Positions 14,201 to 24,994 are shown, numbered from the stretch's first letter. The stretch is DNA of 64,000 nucleotides from Luteimonas cucumeris (GCF_007830035.1 NZ_VLKN01000001.1:310001-374000); one strand, 5' to 3'. The notes: generated by a model not told the origin, from the sequence alone. Program-made: numbers and translations.

Positions 14201-15511
14201 TCAGTCCGGCAACACCATGCTCACGCATAGTCCGCCGCCTTCGCGGTTGAGCAGGGCGATGCGGCCACCATGGGCCTCGGCGATCTCGCGCGCCAGCGCC
14301 AAGCCCAGGCCGGTGCCGTTGCGCTTGGTGGAGTAGAACGGCAGCAGCGCGTTGGACAGCACGGCTTCGTTCATGCCGCTGCCGCGATCGAGCACGTCGA
14401 TGCGCCAGGCGTCGGGCAGCCGCCGCAGCGCGAGCTTCACTTCCTGTGGCGCCGAGCCGGATTCGTGCGCGTTCTTGAGCAGGTTCAACAGCGCCTGTTC
14501 GAGTTGGGCGCTGTCGAAGCGGGCGTGGCTCGAGTGCTCCTCGCCCTCCAGTACGAATTCCACCTGCGAGCGCAGTTGCGCGATGAAGCGCGGCCAGTGA
14601 TGCGGCTCGGCGCGTGGCGACGGCAGCTTGGCGAAGCGCGCGTAGCCGCGGATGAAACTTTCCAGATGGCGGGCGCGATCCTCGATCGTGGCCAGCGCCT
14701 CGGGCAGTCGCTCCGGTTGCCCGCGGCGCAGCAGTTCGGCGCCCGAATGCGCCAGCGATGCGATTGGCGCCAGCGAGTTGTTCAGCTCGTGGCTGATCAC
14801 GCGGATGACCTTCTTCCAGGTCTGCACTTCCTGCCGGCGCAGTTCGGTGGTGAGCTGGCGCAGCAGCAGCAGTTCGTGGCGACGACCGTTGAGACGGAAA
14901 CTGCGGCGCGCGAGATGGTAAAGCTCTTCGTCATCCTCGGTGCCGACCGCGAACAGGGCATCGCCACCGCGCGCGAACGCATCGCGCAGGCTGGCCGGCG
15001 CCAGTTCCAGCAACGCCTGGAAATCATGGCCTTCCAGACGCCTGCCTTCGCCCAGCAGCTTGCGCGCGGACAGGTTGCCGAACACGACGCGCCCTTCCGG
15101 TTCCAGCAGCAGCATCGCCACCGGCGTGTTCTGCACCATGGTGTCGAGTAGCAGTTCGCGCTGCACCAGCCCCAGCCGTTGTTCGCGCAGGGCATCGCCC
15201 AGTTGGTTGTGGGTGTCGACCAGTTCGCCCAGTTCGTCGTTGCCATGCCATGACAGGCCGAAACTGAAATCGCCGTCGCGATAGCTGGCCACGGTGCCGG
15301 AAAGCGCGCGGAACAGCGAGTTCATCGGCGCGAAGGCACGGCGCACGTGATAGGCCAGCAGCGGCAACAGCAGCGCGATGGCGGCGACGGCGGCCAGCCA
15401 AGGCGCCATCCATTGCCGCAGCAACAGCGACAATGCAGCGCTCGCGGCCATGTAGGCGATGGCCAGCGCCGCGAATTTCAATCTCAGGGAAATGCGGCGC
15501 AACCAGCGCAT
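14201..15511 (-). CDS. NtrB/NtrY-like sensor histidine kinase
   Basis: The 436-residue membrane sensor kinase starts MRWLRRISLR. Two membrane helices lie close together near the N-terminus (FAALAIAYMAASAALSLLL and WLAAVAAIALLLPLLAYHV), leaving almost no periplasmic loop. A HAMP-like segment, a PAS-like domain, the phosphoacceptor motif VISHELNNSLAP, the N box LLKNAHES, DRGSGM and NGTGLGLAL then follow. The HELNN box and the pairing with a sigma54 activator 10 bp upstream place it in the NtrY-like class. The short loop suggests it senses the membrane or an interacting transporter rather than a periplasmic ligand. It is the last gene of the export operon. Confidence 0.9.
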   Translation of the reverse strand: MRWLRRISLRLKFAALAIAYMAASAALSLLLRQWMAPWLAAVAAIALLLPLLAYHVRRAFAPMNSLFRALSGTVASYRDGDFSFGLSWHGNDELGELVDTHNQLGDALREQRLGLVQRELLLDTMVQNTPVAMLLLEPEGRVVFGNLSARKLLGEGRRLEGHDFQALLELAPASLRDAFARGGDALFAVGTEDDEELYHLARRSFRLNGRRHELLLLRQLTTELRRQEVQTWKKVIRVISHELNNSLAPIASLAHSGAELLRRGQPERLPEALATIEDRARHLESFIRGYARFAKLPSPRAEPHHWPRFIAQLRSQVEFVLEGEEHSSHARFDSAQLEQALLNLLKNAHESGSAPQEVKLALRRLPDAWRIDVLDRGSGMNEAVLSNALLPFYSTKRNGTGLGLALAREIAEAHGGRIALLNREGGGLCVSMVLPD

Positions 15512-15521
15512 CGGATGGCCT

Positions 15522-16859
<1,338 letters not shown>

Positions 16860-16866
16860 GAAAGCC

Positions 16867-17001
16867 GGGATTCGTGATTGGGGATTCGGGATTCGCTTCG
16901 GGACGGAGTTTGACGCTGCATCCTGTGCGCGTCCAATCCGCCCTGACGATGCGGAGCTGGGATCAGGGACGCGCTTTTGCGAATCCCGATCCCGAATCCC
17001 C
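16867..17001. repeat. Tandem-heptamer palindrome (GGGATTC variant) inside the export operon
   Basis: GGGATTC, GTGATTG, GGGATTC, GGGATTC start at 16867. The complementary GAATCCC, GATCCC, GAATCCCC end at 17001. It separates the second permease gene from the response-regulator gene and belongs to the heptamer family seen in the atp spacers. Confidence 0.8.
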
Positions 17002-17011
17002 AGGTCGGCTC

Positions 17012-18247
17012 TCAGACACTTCGCGTCGCGATCGCCGGCGGCACCGCCGCCGCCTTCAGCGCCGGGCCCAGCACTGAAACCTGGCCCAGCAACCACAGCG
17101 CCACTGCACCGATCGGCAGGTAGTACAGCGGCAGGCGCGGCAGTTCGTACTTGCCCATCAGCATCTGGTTGATGGCGTAGGCCAGCAGCATGCCGATGAC
17201 GATACCGAGCGAGGCGAGCAGGAAGTTCTCGACCTGGAAGTAGCGCAGGATCTGCATCTTCGTCGCACCCAGCGCGCGGCGCACTCCGATCTGACGCGTG
17301 CGCTGCTGCACCCAGAAGCTGGCCAGGCCGACGATGCCCAGCGCGGTCACCACCAGCAGGGCCACGCAGACTGCGACCAGCAGCCACGCCATCGCCTTGT
17401 CCTGACGGTAATACTCATCGCGGAGTTGTTCGAAGGTCTTGCTGTCTTCCTCGGAGATGATGCGGGTCGGGCCGCTGGATTCCAGGGCCTTCATCGCGGC
17501 CTGCATCACTTCCTGGCGACGCGACGGGTCGGTCACCCGGATCAGGTAGTTGCCGCCCATTTCGTAAGGCAGGTTGATCGGGAACATCATCGAATACTCG
17601 TTCGCGGTCGGTCCGCCCTGTTCGTTCGGGCGTACCAGGTGCTCGACCACACCGACCACGCGGATCGGTTCCTCGCCCCAGGAATAGAACGACTTGCCGA
17701 CCGCGTTCTCACCCGGGAACAGCTTGTCGGCCATGACCTTGGTGATGATGGTGGAAGGAATGCTGACCTTCGAGTTGGGTTTGTCGAACTCGGCCCAGTC
17801 GACGAATTCGTCGGCGGTGAACTGGCGGCCGGCAATCAGCTTCAGGCCCATCGTGTCGAACAGTTGCTGGCCACCGAGATAGGTCGTGGCGTTGAGGTTT
17901 TCCTGTTGCTGATCCTTGATCAGGCGGACGCCGCTGTTCCAGGAGGAACCGCCGAAGGTCACCTGATTGGTCGACGAAGCATTCCTCACGCCGGGCAAAG
18001 CGCGCAGCACCTGCAGGTCGTTGAGCGTGATTGCGGCGGCGTCCTTGTTCTCGGCGATACCGCTGATGCGGATCACCAACAGTTCGCTCTCGGCCTGGCC
18101 GCTGACCCGGTCCATGCGCTCGATGCGATTGCCGATCAGGAACAGGGCGTTGCAGATTATCGCGGTGCTCAGCGCGATCTCCAGCACGATCAGGGCCGCG
18201 GCGGTCTTGTGCCGGCGCAGGGTGGAGAGGATGGGGCGCAGTTCCAT
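17012..18247 (-). CDS. MacB/FtsX-type ABC transporter permease (second)
   Basis: The 411-residue permease has one N-terminal membrane helix (AALIVLEIALSTAIICNALFL), a large periplasmic domain of about 230 residues, and three C-terminal helices, with the FtsX signature LGIVGLASFWVQQRTRQIGVRRALGA split around the second helix. The ATG at 18247 has GGAG seven bases upstream, better than the ATG at 18268. MacB-like permeases do not move substrate across the inner membrane; they use mechanotransmission to push periplasmic substrates outward. It pairs with the permease at 18374-19687, implying a heterodimer. Confidence 0.9.
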   Translation of the reverse strand: MELRPILSTLRRHKTAAALIVLEIALSTAIICNALFLIGNRIERMDRVSGQAESELLVIRISGIAENKDAAAITLNDLQVLRALPGVRNASSTNQVTFGGSSWNSGVRLIKDQQQENLNATTYLGGQQLFDTMGLKLIAGRQFTADEFVDWAEFDKPNSKVSIPSTIITKVMADKLFPGENAVGKSFYSWGEEPIRVVGVVEHLVRPNEQGGPTANEYSMMFPINLPYEMGGNYLIRVTDPSRRQEVMQAAMKALESSGPTRIISEEDSKTFEQLRDEYYRQDKAMAWLLVAVCVALLVVTALGIVGLASFWVQQRTRQIGVRRALGATKMQILRYFQVENFLLASLGIVIGMLLAYAINQMLMGKYELPRLPLYYLPIGAVALWLLGQVSVLGPALKAAAVPPAIATRSV

Positions 18248-18263
18248 GAGGGTTCTCCAGGGT

Positions 18264-18332
18264 GTCATTCCGAGCGAAGCGAGGAATCTGCTTGGGGGTT
18301 GGAAGCAGATCCCCCACTTCGTCCGGGATGAC
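18264..18332. repeat. REP-like palindromic repeat inside the export operon
   Basis: The arms 18264-18293 (starting GTCATTCC) and 18303-18332 (ending GGGATGAC) are inverted with a 9-bp loop. It is the same family as 2423-2512 and 28452-28531 and lies between the two permease genes. Confidence 0.75.
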
Positions 18333-18373
18333 AGGAAAGGTTCGGGATGAAGTGACGGAAGATCATGGGTCGG

Positions 18374-19687
18374 TCACTGCGACTTGAGCTGGATCGCCGG
18401 CGTCACCTGCATCGCGCGCCAAGCGGGGAGGATTCCAGCCAACAGGCTGGCAGCGATGGCGACCGCAAAGGTCATCAGCAGCATGGCCGGGTTCAGGTGC
18501 GCGAGTTCGGCGTAGCTGGCCGGCTGCTGGCGCACGGCCCACAGTCCCAGCATCGCCAGGCCAAGGCCGAGCATGCCGCCCGCCAGACCGACCGTGCCTG
18601 CCTCGATCATGCACTGCACGAAGATTTCCTTGCGCGATGCGCCCAGCGCGCGGCGCACGCCGATCTCGCCGCTGCGGCGCAGGAACTTGGCCAGCAACAG
18701 ACCGACCGTGTTGAGCAGGCATACCGCCAGGAATCCAAACGCAAGCCATGTCTGCAGGCGCACGTCGTTGGGTACCACCTTGCGATAGTCCAGCCACTCC
18801 ATCACGTTGCGCAGCCGCGTATTGGTCGGGCGTTCGAAGCGTCCGGCGGCACGCTGCTCGTCGGAATAGTTGACCAGGTACTGGCGGTACGTCTCGACCT
18901 TTTCCGGCGTGCCCAGCTCGACCCAGTACTGGATCCAGGCGCAGGGCGCGTTGATGCCGTTCGAGCCTTCGCCATCCTCGTTGGTGGTGTCTCCCCAACA
19001 ATCCATGTTGCCGCTGGAGCCGAACTTCAGTGCGCGCGATGTGGAGAATGGGATGAATACTTCCTCCAGTTCGCCATAGCGGTCGGAGGTCATGTCATAG
19101 AACCGTGGTGTCGGCCTCCAGTCCTCGAGTACGCCGATGATTCGGAACTCGACCTGGTTCAGCCGCAGCGACTTGCCCACGCTGTCGGCGCCGCCGAACA
19201 GCTTGTTGTTGAGCTCTTTGGAGATCACGGCAACCCGGGCGCGCGCCTCGTCATCCTGACCTGTCCAGGCCCGGCCGTGAGTGAACGGCGCTTCGAACAT
19301 CGGGAAGAAATCTGCCGAGGTATAGCGGGCAGTGACGGTGAATGGCGTCAGGCCCTGCTTGTCCGGCTCGATCGCAAGGCCACCGCCGGTCATCATCGCC
19401 TGGCGGTCGCCGCGCTTCTCGCGCAGCATCTTCTCGGCGTCGAAGCGGGTCATCTGGTCCTGCGGCTCTTCGTCGGCGATGTAGCCCTGCATCGTGGCCG
19501 GATCCAGTTGCGGATAGAACAGCTTGCCGCTCTTGGTCGGGATCGGATCGCCGGACAGGATGTAGAACACGGTCAGCGTGGTCATGCTGGCGCCGATGCC
19601 CAGCGCGATCGCCAGCACCATCAGCGCGGTCAACACCTTGTTGCGCTTGAAACTGCGCAGGGCGAGATTGAAGTAATAGCCGAACAT
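18374..19687 (-). CDS. MacB/FtsX-type ABC transporter permease (first)
   Basis: The 437-residue protein has an N-terminal membrane helix (LTALMVLAIALGIGASMTTL), a periplasmic domain of about 270 residues, and three C-terminal helices with the FtsX signature FLRRSGEIGVRRALGASR. It differs in sequence from the second permease, so the transporter is probably a heterodimer. It starts 10 bp after the stop of the ATPase gene (19698), as expected for co-translated subunits. Confidence 0.9.
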   Translation of the reverse strand: MFGYYFNLALRSFKRNKVLTALMVLAIALGIGASMTTLTVFYILSGDPIPTKSGKLFYPQLDPATMQGYIADEEPQDQMTRFDAEKMLREKRGDRQAMMTGGGLAIEPDKQGLTPFTVTARYTSADFFPMFEAPFTHGRAWTGQDDEARARVAVISKELNNKLFGGADSVGKSLRLNQVEFRIIGVLEDWRPTPRFYDMTSDRYGELEEVFIPFSTSRALKFGSSGNMDCWGDTTNEDGEGSNGINAPCAWIQYWVELGTPEKVETYRQYLVNYSDEQRAAGRFERPTNTRLRNVMEWLDYRKVVPNDVRLQTWLAFGFLAVCLLNTVGLLLAKFLRRSGEIGVRRALGASRKEIFVQCMIEAGTVGLAGGMLGLGLAMLGLWAVRQQPASYAELAHLNPAMLLMTFAVAIAASLLAGILPAWRAMQVTPAIQLKSQ

Positions 19688-19697
19688 GGCGGCGTCC

Positions 19698-20420
19698 TCA
19701 GGCGGGAGTGGTGGCGGACGCGTGTCCGGCGGCGTGCAGCAGTCCGCGCTCGGTCGCGATATCGGTGGCCATGCCGTCGACGATGTGCACGTTGCGCTGC
19801 GCGCGCGCGGCCAGTTCCGGATCGTGGGTGACCATGACGATGGTGGTGCCCTGCGCGTTGATTTCCTCGAGCAGTTCCATCACCCCGCGCGCCATCTGCG
19901 AGTCGAGGTTGCCGGTGGGTTCGTCCGCCAGCAGCAGGCGCGGGCTGCCGGCCAGTGCACGCGCGATCGCGGCGCGCTGCTGCTGTCCGCCGGACAGTTC
20001 GGAAGGGTAATGCCGCATGCGCGAGCCCAGCCCGACCTGGCCCAGCGCATCCTCGATGCGCAGCTTGCGTTCGGCCGCCGGCATGCCGCGATAGCGCAGC
20101 GGCACGTCGACATTGTCGAACAGGTTGAGGTCGGGGATCAGGTTGAAGCTCTGGAAGATGAAGCCGATCTTGCGGTTGCGCAGCTTGCTGCGCGCGTTGT
20201 CCGACAGGCCGCGCACGTTCTCGCCGTCGAGCACGTATTCGCCGCCGGTGAAATCCTCCAGCAGGCCGGCGATGTTGAGGAAGGTGGTCTTGCCGGAGCC
20301 CGACGGGCCGGTGACGGCGACGAACTCGCCTTCGCGGACGTGCAGGTCCAGCGAGCGCAATGCATGCGTCTCGACCAGTTCGGTGCGATAGACCTTGGTG
20401 ACTTGGCGCATGTCGAGCAT
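19698..20420 (-). CDS. ABC transporter ATP-binding protein (MacB/LolD type)
   Basis: The 240-residue ATPase has Walker A GPSGSGKT, the signature LSGGQQQRAA, Walker B LLLADEPTG and the switch histidine in VMVTHD. The length and ADEPTGNLDS motif are typical of the LolD/MacB/FtsE group that energises FtsX-type permeases. The preceding gene encodes the periplasmic adaptor and the next two encode the permeases, so it powers this export complex. Confidence 0.95.
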   Translation of the reverse strand: MLDMRQVTKVYRTELVETHALRSLDLHVREGEFVAVTGPSGSGKTTFLNIAGLLEDFTGGEYVLDGENVRGLSDNARSKLRNRKIGFIFQSFNLIPDLNLFDNVDVPLRYRGMPAAERKLRIEDALGQVGLGSRMRHYPSELSGGQQQRAAIARALAGSPRLLLADEPTGNLDSQMARGVMELLEEINAQGTTIVMVTHDPELAARAQRNVHIVDGMATDIATERGLLHAAGHASATTPA

Positions 20421-20512
20421 GGCATTCTTCCTCTGGCGGTGGTGTTGCGTGATGTGGCGTTCGTGGTTGGGTGCGGTTTCGCGATGGCGGGTTTAAATCC
20501 GCGCCGTATTCT

Positions 20513-21805
20513 TCAATTTATTTTTATGCGTTCCGCATCGCCGAACTGGTCGCTGCCGGAGACGACGATGCGTTCGCCCGGCTGCAGGCCTTCGAGGATT
20601 TCCACGGCGCCGAGGCTGCTGACGCCAGTACGGATCGGGCGGCGCACGGCGCTGCTGCCGTCGACGACGTAGGCATAGCGGCCGCCGCTCTGGTCGACGA
20701 ACGGGCCACGCTCCACCATCAGCGCGTTGCGGCGCGTGTCCAGCACGATGCGCGCGTTGAGCCGCTGGTTCTGGCGCAGGCCCGGTGGCTGCTTGTCGTC
20801 GAAGCGCAGGCGCGCATTGACCTCGCCATTGACCACCTCCGGCGACACCGCCGAGACCTTGCCCGGATAGGGTTCGCCGACACCGCTGGTGATCTGCGCC
20901 GGCATGCCGATGGCCAGGTCGCGGGCGAAGCTTTCCGGTACCTTGATCTCGACCTCGAACACGCCCAAGTCGACCACGCTCAGGATCGGCGCGTTGATCG
21001 CCACGTTCTCGCGCTGAGTGATCTGCACCTGTCCGACCTGTCCGTCGAACGGCGCGCGCAGCGTCAGTGCGGCGACCTGGCGCTGCAGCTCGGTGACGAC
21101 GGCCTTCTGGCGATCGGCGAGCAGGCGCTTGTTGCGCGTGTCCAGGCCTGCGCCGCGGCCCTGCAGGCCCTCGTCCTTGCGCGCGTGTTCGAGGCCGATC
21201 TCGGCCTTCTTCAACTCGTCCTGCGCCTTGGCCACGTCCACCTGCGCCACGGCGCCGCCATCGAAGCCGCGCTGGTAGCGCTCCAGATCGCGTTGCGCGG
21301 CAATGCGATCGACTTCGGCCTGGTCCAGCGCCTTGCGCGCGGTGGCGCGCGCCAGTTCGGCATCCAGCGCGGCGCGGCTGGCCTCGGCTTCCAGGCTGGC
21401 GAGCGTGGCTTCTTCCTGCGCGAGCTTGCTGCGCAGTTCCGGGCTGTCGATCTCGGCCAGCGCCTGGCCATTCTTGACCACGTCGCCGGCCACCACCTTC
21501 AGCGTCACCGTGCCGCCGGCGATCGCGTACAGGGTCGGGCTGTTGGCGGCGATCACGCGACCATCGGCGGAAATGTCGCGCACCAGATCGCCGCGCTTGA
21601 CCTCGGCGATGCGTACCCGCGACGAATCGACCGAGCGGCTGCCGCCGCTCCAGGCGCCGACCACCCACACGCCGAGCAGCAACAGCGCAGCGCTGGCGGC
21701 GCCGATCAGCATCACGTTCCGGCTGGGCAGCTTGCGGGCAATGCGGCTGTCGCTGTGGGTATGGCTGACGGTGCGGTCCTGGCCGGAGGTGTCGCGGATG
21801 CTCAT
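20513..21805 (-). CDS. Periplasmic adaptor (HlyD/MacA-like membrane fusion protein)
   Basis: The 430-residue protein has a short cytoplasmic N-terminus, one membrane anchor (VMLIGAASAALLLLGVWVVG), a split lipoyl-like domain, a long coiled-coil hairpin (about residues 120-230, rich in Ala/Glu/Lys/Arg) and beta-barrel domains. In tripartite exporters this protein bridges the inner-membrane ABC complex and an outer-membrane TolC channel; no TolC gene is in the window. It is the first gene of the operon, 28 bp downstream of the predicted sigma54 start site. Confidence 0.9.
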   Translation of the reverse strand: MSIRDTSGQDRTVSHTHSDSRIARKLPSRNVMLIGAASAALLLLGVWVVGAWSGGSRSVDSSRVRIAEVKRGDLVRDISADGRVIAANSPTLYAIAGGTVTLKVVAGDVVKNGQALAEIDSPELRSKLAQEEATLASLEAEASRAALDAELARATARKALDQAEVDRIAAQRDLERYQRGFDGGAVAQVDVAKAQDELKKAEIGLEHARKDEGLQGRGAGLDTRNKRLLADRQKAVVTELQRQVAALTLRAPFDGQVGQVQITQRENVAINAPILSVVDLGVFEVEIKVPESFARDLAIGMPAQITSGVGEPYPGKVSAVSPEVVNGEVNARLRFDDKQPPGLRQNQRLNARIVLDTRRNALMVERGPFVDQSGGRYAYVVDGSSAVRRPIRTGVSSLGAVEILEGLQPGERIVVSGSDQFGDAERIKIN

Positions 21806-21843
21806 TCGGGTGCCGTGTCGTGAGAAAGTCCTGCCATGGATAG

Positions 21844-21860
21844 AGCAAGCACCGTGCCAA
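21844..21860 (-). promoter_or_regulatory. Sigma54 (RpoN) promoter of the export operon
   Basis: Read on the minus strand, the site is TTGGCACG-N4-TTGCT, a full match to the YTGGCACGrNNNTTGCW consensus. The predicted start site is near 21833, leaving a ~28-nt leader before the adaptor gene. The operon encodes its own sigma54 activator. Confidence 0.9.
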
Positions 21861-21864
21861 TATC

Positions 21865-21877
21865 CAACCTATTGATC
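21865..21877 (-). promoter_or_regulatory. Candidate IHF site
   Basis: On the minus strand GATCAATAGGTTG matches the IHF consensus WATCAANNNNTTR at all positions except the first. It lies between the sigma54 promoter and the palindromic upstream sites, where DNA bending is expected. Confidence 0.6.
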
Positions 21878-21905
21878 GGAATGGTTTTTCGGATGTATGG
21901 AAGGT

Positions 21906-21949
21906 GTCCGCGCGGACGCTGTCCGCGTCCAGCGGACGGTCGTCCGCGG
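21906..21949. promoter_or_regulatory. Candidate enhancer sites for the NtrC-type regulator
   Basis: GTCCGCGCGGAC (21906-21917) is a perfect palindrome. GTCCGC-N5-GCGGAC (21921-21937) is a second one, and a further GTCCGC half-site starts at 21942. They lie about 70-115 bp upstream of the predicted sigma54 start, the usual distance for NtrC-family binding sites. Confidence 0.7.
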
Positions 21950-21991
21950 CGCCAGTCGTTAAACTAGGCGCTGACCCAGCAAGGATTTCCC

Positions 21992-23824
21992 ATGTGCGGC
22001 ATCGTCGGCGCGATCGCGGATCGCGATGTGGTTCCGGTCCTGATCGAAGGGCTCAAGCGGCTTGAATACCGCGGTTACGATTCGGCCGGCATCGCCATCG
22101 TCGCCGAGGAAGCCGTGCGCCGCGTGCGGCGCACCGGTCGCGTCGCCGAGATGGAAGCGGCCGCCGGCGCCGAGGATTTCCACGCTTCGCTGGGCATCGG
22201 CCACACGCGCTGGGCCACTCATGGCGGCGTGACCGAAGGCAACGCGCATCCGCACATCAGCCACGGCGAACTGGCGCTGGTGCACAACGGCATCATCGAG
22301 AACCACGAGCAGCAGCGTGAACGCCTGCTCGCGCTCGGTTACACGTTCGAATCGCAGACCGATACCGAGGTCATCGCCCACCTGATCCACCACTACCAGT
22401 CGCAGGGCCATGACCTGCTGGTGGCGTTGCAGCATGCAGTGAAGGAACTCGACGGCGCCTATGCCATCGCGGTGATCAGCAAGCGCGACCCGCAGCGCAT
22501 GGTCTGCGCGCGCATGGGTTGCCCGCTGCTGGTCGGGCTGGGCGAGGGCGAGAACTTCGTCGCCTCCGACGTCTCGGCGATCGTGTCGGCGACGCGCCGC
22601 GTGATCTTCCTCGAGGAAGGCGACACCGCCGAACTGACGCGCGAACAGGTGCGCGTATTCGACGCCAGCGGCGCGGAGATACCGCGCGACGTTCACGTCT
22701 CCGACGTGTCGCTGGCTTCGCTGGAGCTGGGGCCGTATCGGCACTTCATGCAGAAGGAGATCCACGAGCAGCCGCGCGCGATCGCCGACACCATCGAGGC
22801 GATCATCGACCGGAACAGCTTCGTCTCCGCCATGTTCGGTGAAAACGCGGAGGACATCTTCCGCGACATCGAAGCGGTGCAGATCCTCGCCTGCGGCACC
22901 AGCTATTACGCGGGGCTCACCGCACGCTACTGGATCGAGGCGATCGCCGGCCTGCCATGCGCGGTCGACATCGCCAGCGAGTACCGCTACCGCCAGGTGG
23001 TGGCGAATCCGAAGCAGCTGATCGTCACCATCTCGCAGTCCGGCGAAACGCTGGACACGATGGAGGCACTCAAGTACGCGAAGTCGTTGGGCCAGCAGCG
23101 CACGCTGTCGATCTGCAACGTGCCGGAAAGCGCTATCCCGCGCGCCAGCGAGCTGGTGTTCTACACTCGCGCCGGCGCCGAGATCGGCGTCGCCTCGACC
23201 AAGGCGTTCACCACCCAGCTGGTCGCGCTGTTCGTACTGACCTGCACGCTGGCGAAGCTGCACGGTCGCCTCGATGCCGAGCAGGAAGCGGAGATGTTGG
23301 AAGCGCTGCGCCACCTGCCCGGCAGCGTGCAGCACGCACTCAACCTCGAGCCGCAGATCGTGGCCTGGTCGGAACGTTTCGCGCCCAAGCAGCATGCGCT
23401 GTTCCTCGGCCGCGGCGTGCATTATCCGATCGCACTGGAAGGCGCGCTCAAGCTCAAGGAAATCTCCTACATCCACGCCGAGGCCTATCCTGCCGGCGAA
23501 CTCAAGCATGGCCCGCTGGCGCTGGTCGACGCCGCCATGCCGGTGGTGGTGATCGCGCCCAACGACAAGCTGCTGGAGAAGGTGAAGTCCAACATCCAGG
23601 AAGTGCGCGCGCGCGGCGGCGAGATGTTCGTGTTCACCGACCAGGACAGCCACTTCAGCGAGTCCGAAGGCGTGCATGTGATCCGCACCCCGCGCCACGT
23701 CGGCGTGCTGAGCCCGATCGTGCACGCGATCCCGGTGCAGCTGCTCGCCTACCACGCCGCACTGGCGCGCGGCACGGACGTCGACAAGCCACGCAACCTG
23801 GCCAAGTCGGTGACGGTGGAGTAA
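21992..23824 (+). CDS. glmS: Glutamine-fructose-6-phosphate aminotransferase
   Basis: The 610-residue enzyme makes glucosamine-6-phosphate, the first step to UDP-GlcNAc. The N-terminal glutaminase domain starts MCGIVGAI with the catalytic Cys2, and GHTRWATHG is present. Two SIS domains follow ([10 protein letters not shown] and [18 protein letters not shown]). The C-terminus [12 protein letters not shown] is the conserved active-site tail. An AAGGA site precedes the ATG. No leader ribozyme is expected in this group and none is visible. It is divergent from the export operon, so its promoter must overlap the enhancer region. Confidence 0.97.
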   Translation: MCGIVGAIADRDVVPVLIEGLKRLEYRGYDSAGIAIVAEEAVRRVRRTGRVAEMEAAAGAEDFHASLGIGHTRWATHGGVTEGNAHPHISHGELALVHNGIIENHEQQRERLLALGYTFESQTDTEVIAHLIHHYQSQGHDLLVALQHAVKELDGAYAIAVISKRDPQRMVCARMGCPLLVGLGEGENFVASDVSAIVSATRRVIFLEEGDTAELTREQVRVFDASGAEIPRDVHVSDVSLASLELGPYRHFMQKEIHEQPRAIADTIEAIIDRNSFVSAMFGENAEDIFRDIEAVQILACGTSYYAGLTARYWIEAIAGLPCAVDIASEYRYRQVVANPKQLIVTISQSGETLDTMEALKYAKSLGQQRTLSICNVPESAIPRASELVFYTRAGAEIGVASTKAFTTQLVALFVLTCTLAKLHGRLDAEQEAEMLEALRHLPGSVQHALNLEPQIVAWSERFAPKQHALFLGRGVHYPIALEGALKLKEISYIHAEAYPAGELKHGPLALVDAAMPVVVIAPNDKLLEKVKSNIQEVRARGGEMFVFTDQDSHFSESEGVHVIRTPRHVGVLSPIVHAIPVQLLAYHAALARGTDVDKPRNLAKSVTVE

Positions 23825-24008
23825 CTGCGCTCGTATCGGGGCGTCGGCCTGCGACGCCTGCGCTTCCACGCTATGCTGCCTGCGGGTCCGGAAGCCGGCG
23901 CAACCGATCGCGCGCCGCTGCTGCGTCGGCCCAAGGGGAAATACCGGAACGGATGCGCTGGCCATGGCCGGTTCACCGGCCGGCGGGCACGCAAACCAGG
24001 GGGATGTC

Positions 24009-24818
24009 GTGAACAAGACGATCGCGGGCGTCGGCCTGGCGCTGTTGGCATGCTGCACTGGGCTGCATGCCGACGAAGTGGGTGCGCTGGACAGGTGGAA
24101 TGTCGCCGTCGGCGGCTATGCCCTCAATCTCGACGCCAGGCTGCGCGTCGACGGTGATCTGCGCGGCCATGAGTTCGACCTGTCCGGCGACCTGGGCCTG
24201 GATCGCAATCGCGATGTCGGCCTCTTTTCGCTGGGTTGGCGACCCTTCGAACGTCACCAGTTCGACATGTCCCATTACCGTGACGAACTCTCGAATACGC
24301 GCATCCTCGACCGCCAGATCACCGTCGACGACGAGACGTTCACGATCGGGGCGCGCCTGGATTCGCGCTTCGACAACGAGGTCTACGACTTCACCTACAC
24401 CTGGTGGCTGCAGGCTGCGCCGCGCCAGGCGTTCGGGCTCAATGTCGGGCTGGTCGGTTACCTGATCGACCTGGACCTGCGCGCCGAAAGCACTGCGTCC
24501 GGCGTGGTGATCGAACGTTCGGCGTCCGCGTCCGTGGATCTTCCGGCACCGAAGATCGGGGTCAGCTACCGGCGTGCGTTCGGCGATGGCTGGCGTTTCA
24601 CCGCATCCGGTTCCACGTTCGAGACCAGCGTCGGCGACATCGACGCGCGCGTGCTGGACGCGCGCGCCGGCATCGAGTACTACCCGTTCTCACGCGCGGG
24701 CGTGCGCCTGCAGTACAGCATCAACCGTATCAATGCCGAACTCGATGATCCGGATTTCCACGGCAGGGCCCGACTCGGTTTCTCGGGTCTGCAGCTGCAG
24801 CTGGTCGGTCGCTTCTGA
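24009..24818 (+). CDS. Outer-membrane beta-barrel protein, paralogue of the protein at 2889-3689
   Basis: The predicted protein has 269 residues. A GTG at 24009 with a G-rich site just upstream gives a clean signal peptide (NKTIAGVGLALLACCTGLHA, then DEV). The in-frame ATG at 23964 would add 15 residues before it. The mature protein is rich in alternating strands and ends in LQLVGRF with a terminal Phe, as barrel proteins do. Its central third aligns by eye with the protein at 2889-3689. It carries no enzymatic motif, and a hairpin directly follows its stop. Function unknown. Confidence 0.8.
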   Translation: MNKTIAGVGLALLACCTGLHADEVGALDRWNVAVGGYALNLDARLRVDGDLRGHEFDLSGDLGLDRNRDVGLFSLGWRPFERHQFDMSHYRDELSNTRILDRQITVDDETFTIGARLDSRFDNEVYDFTYTWWLQAAPRQAFGLNVGLVGYLIDLDLRAESTASGVVIERSASASVDLPAPKIGVSYRRAFGDGWRFTASGSTFETSVGDIDARVLDARAGIEYYPFSRAGVRLQYSINRINAELDDPDFHGRARLGFSGLQLQLVGRF

Positions 24819-24839
24819 GGTCAGCGTTCGTCGCTGACC
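24819..24839 (+). terminator. Hairpin after the outer-membrane protein gene
   Basis: The perfect 8-bp stem GGTCAGCG / CGCTGACC with a 5-nt loop begins at the base after the TGA. There is no clear T-run, so termination is uncertain. Confidence 0.5.
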
Positions 24840-24994
24840 GGAAGCCTGTACACGATGGCGTGGCATGGAGCCTGCTTGCCCTGACACGCAAAGTGGAAGT
24901 TCGGATTTGCGACGGCTTCCAGTAAGGTGCTCCTGTTTCCATCTCATCCCTCCCGTCGTACCGGCGACGCCAACGGCGTGTCCGCCCCGCGATC

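Noticed and set aside
21806-21991. glmS ribozyme upstream of glmS
   Set aside because: The leader is too short, that ribozyme belongs mainly to Gram-positive bacteria, and the conserved sequence is not present; the palindromes there fit an enhancer better.
24840-24994. LexA (SOS) box upstream of dinB
   Set aside because: No palindrome resembling known LexA boxes was found by eye.
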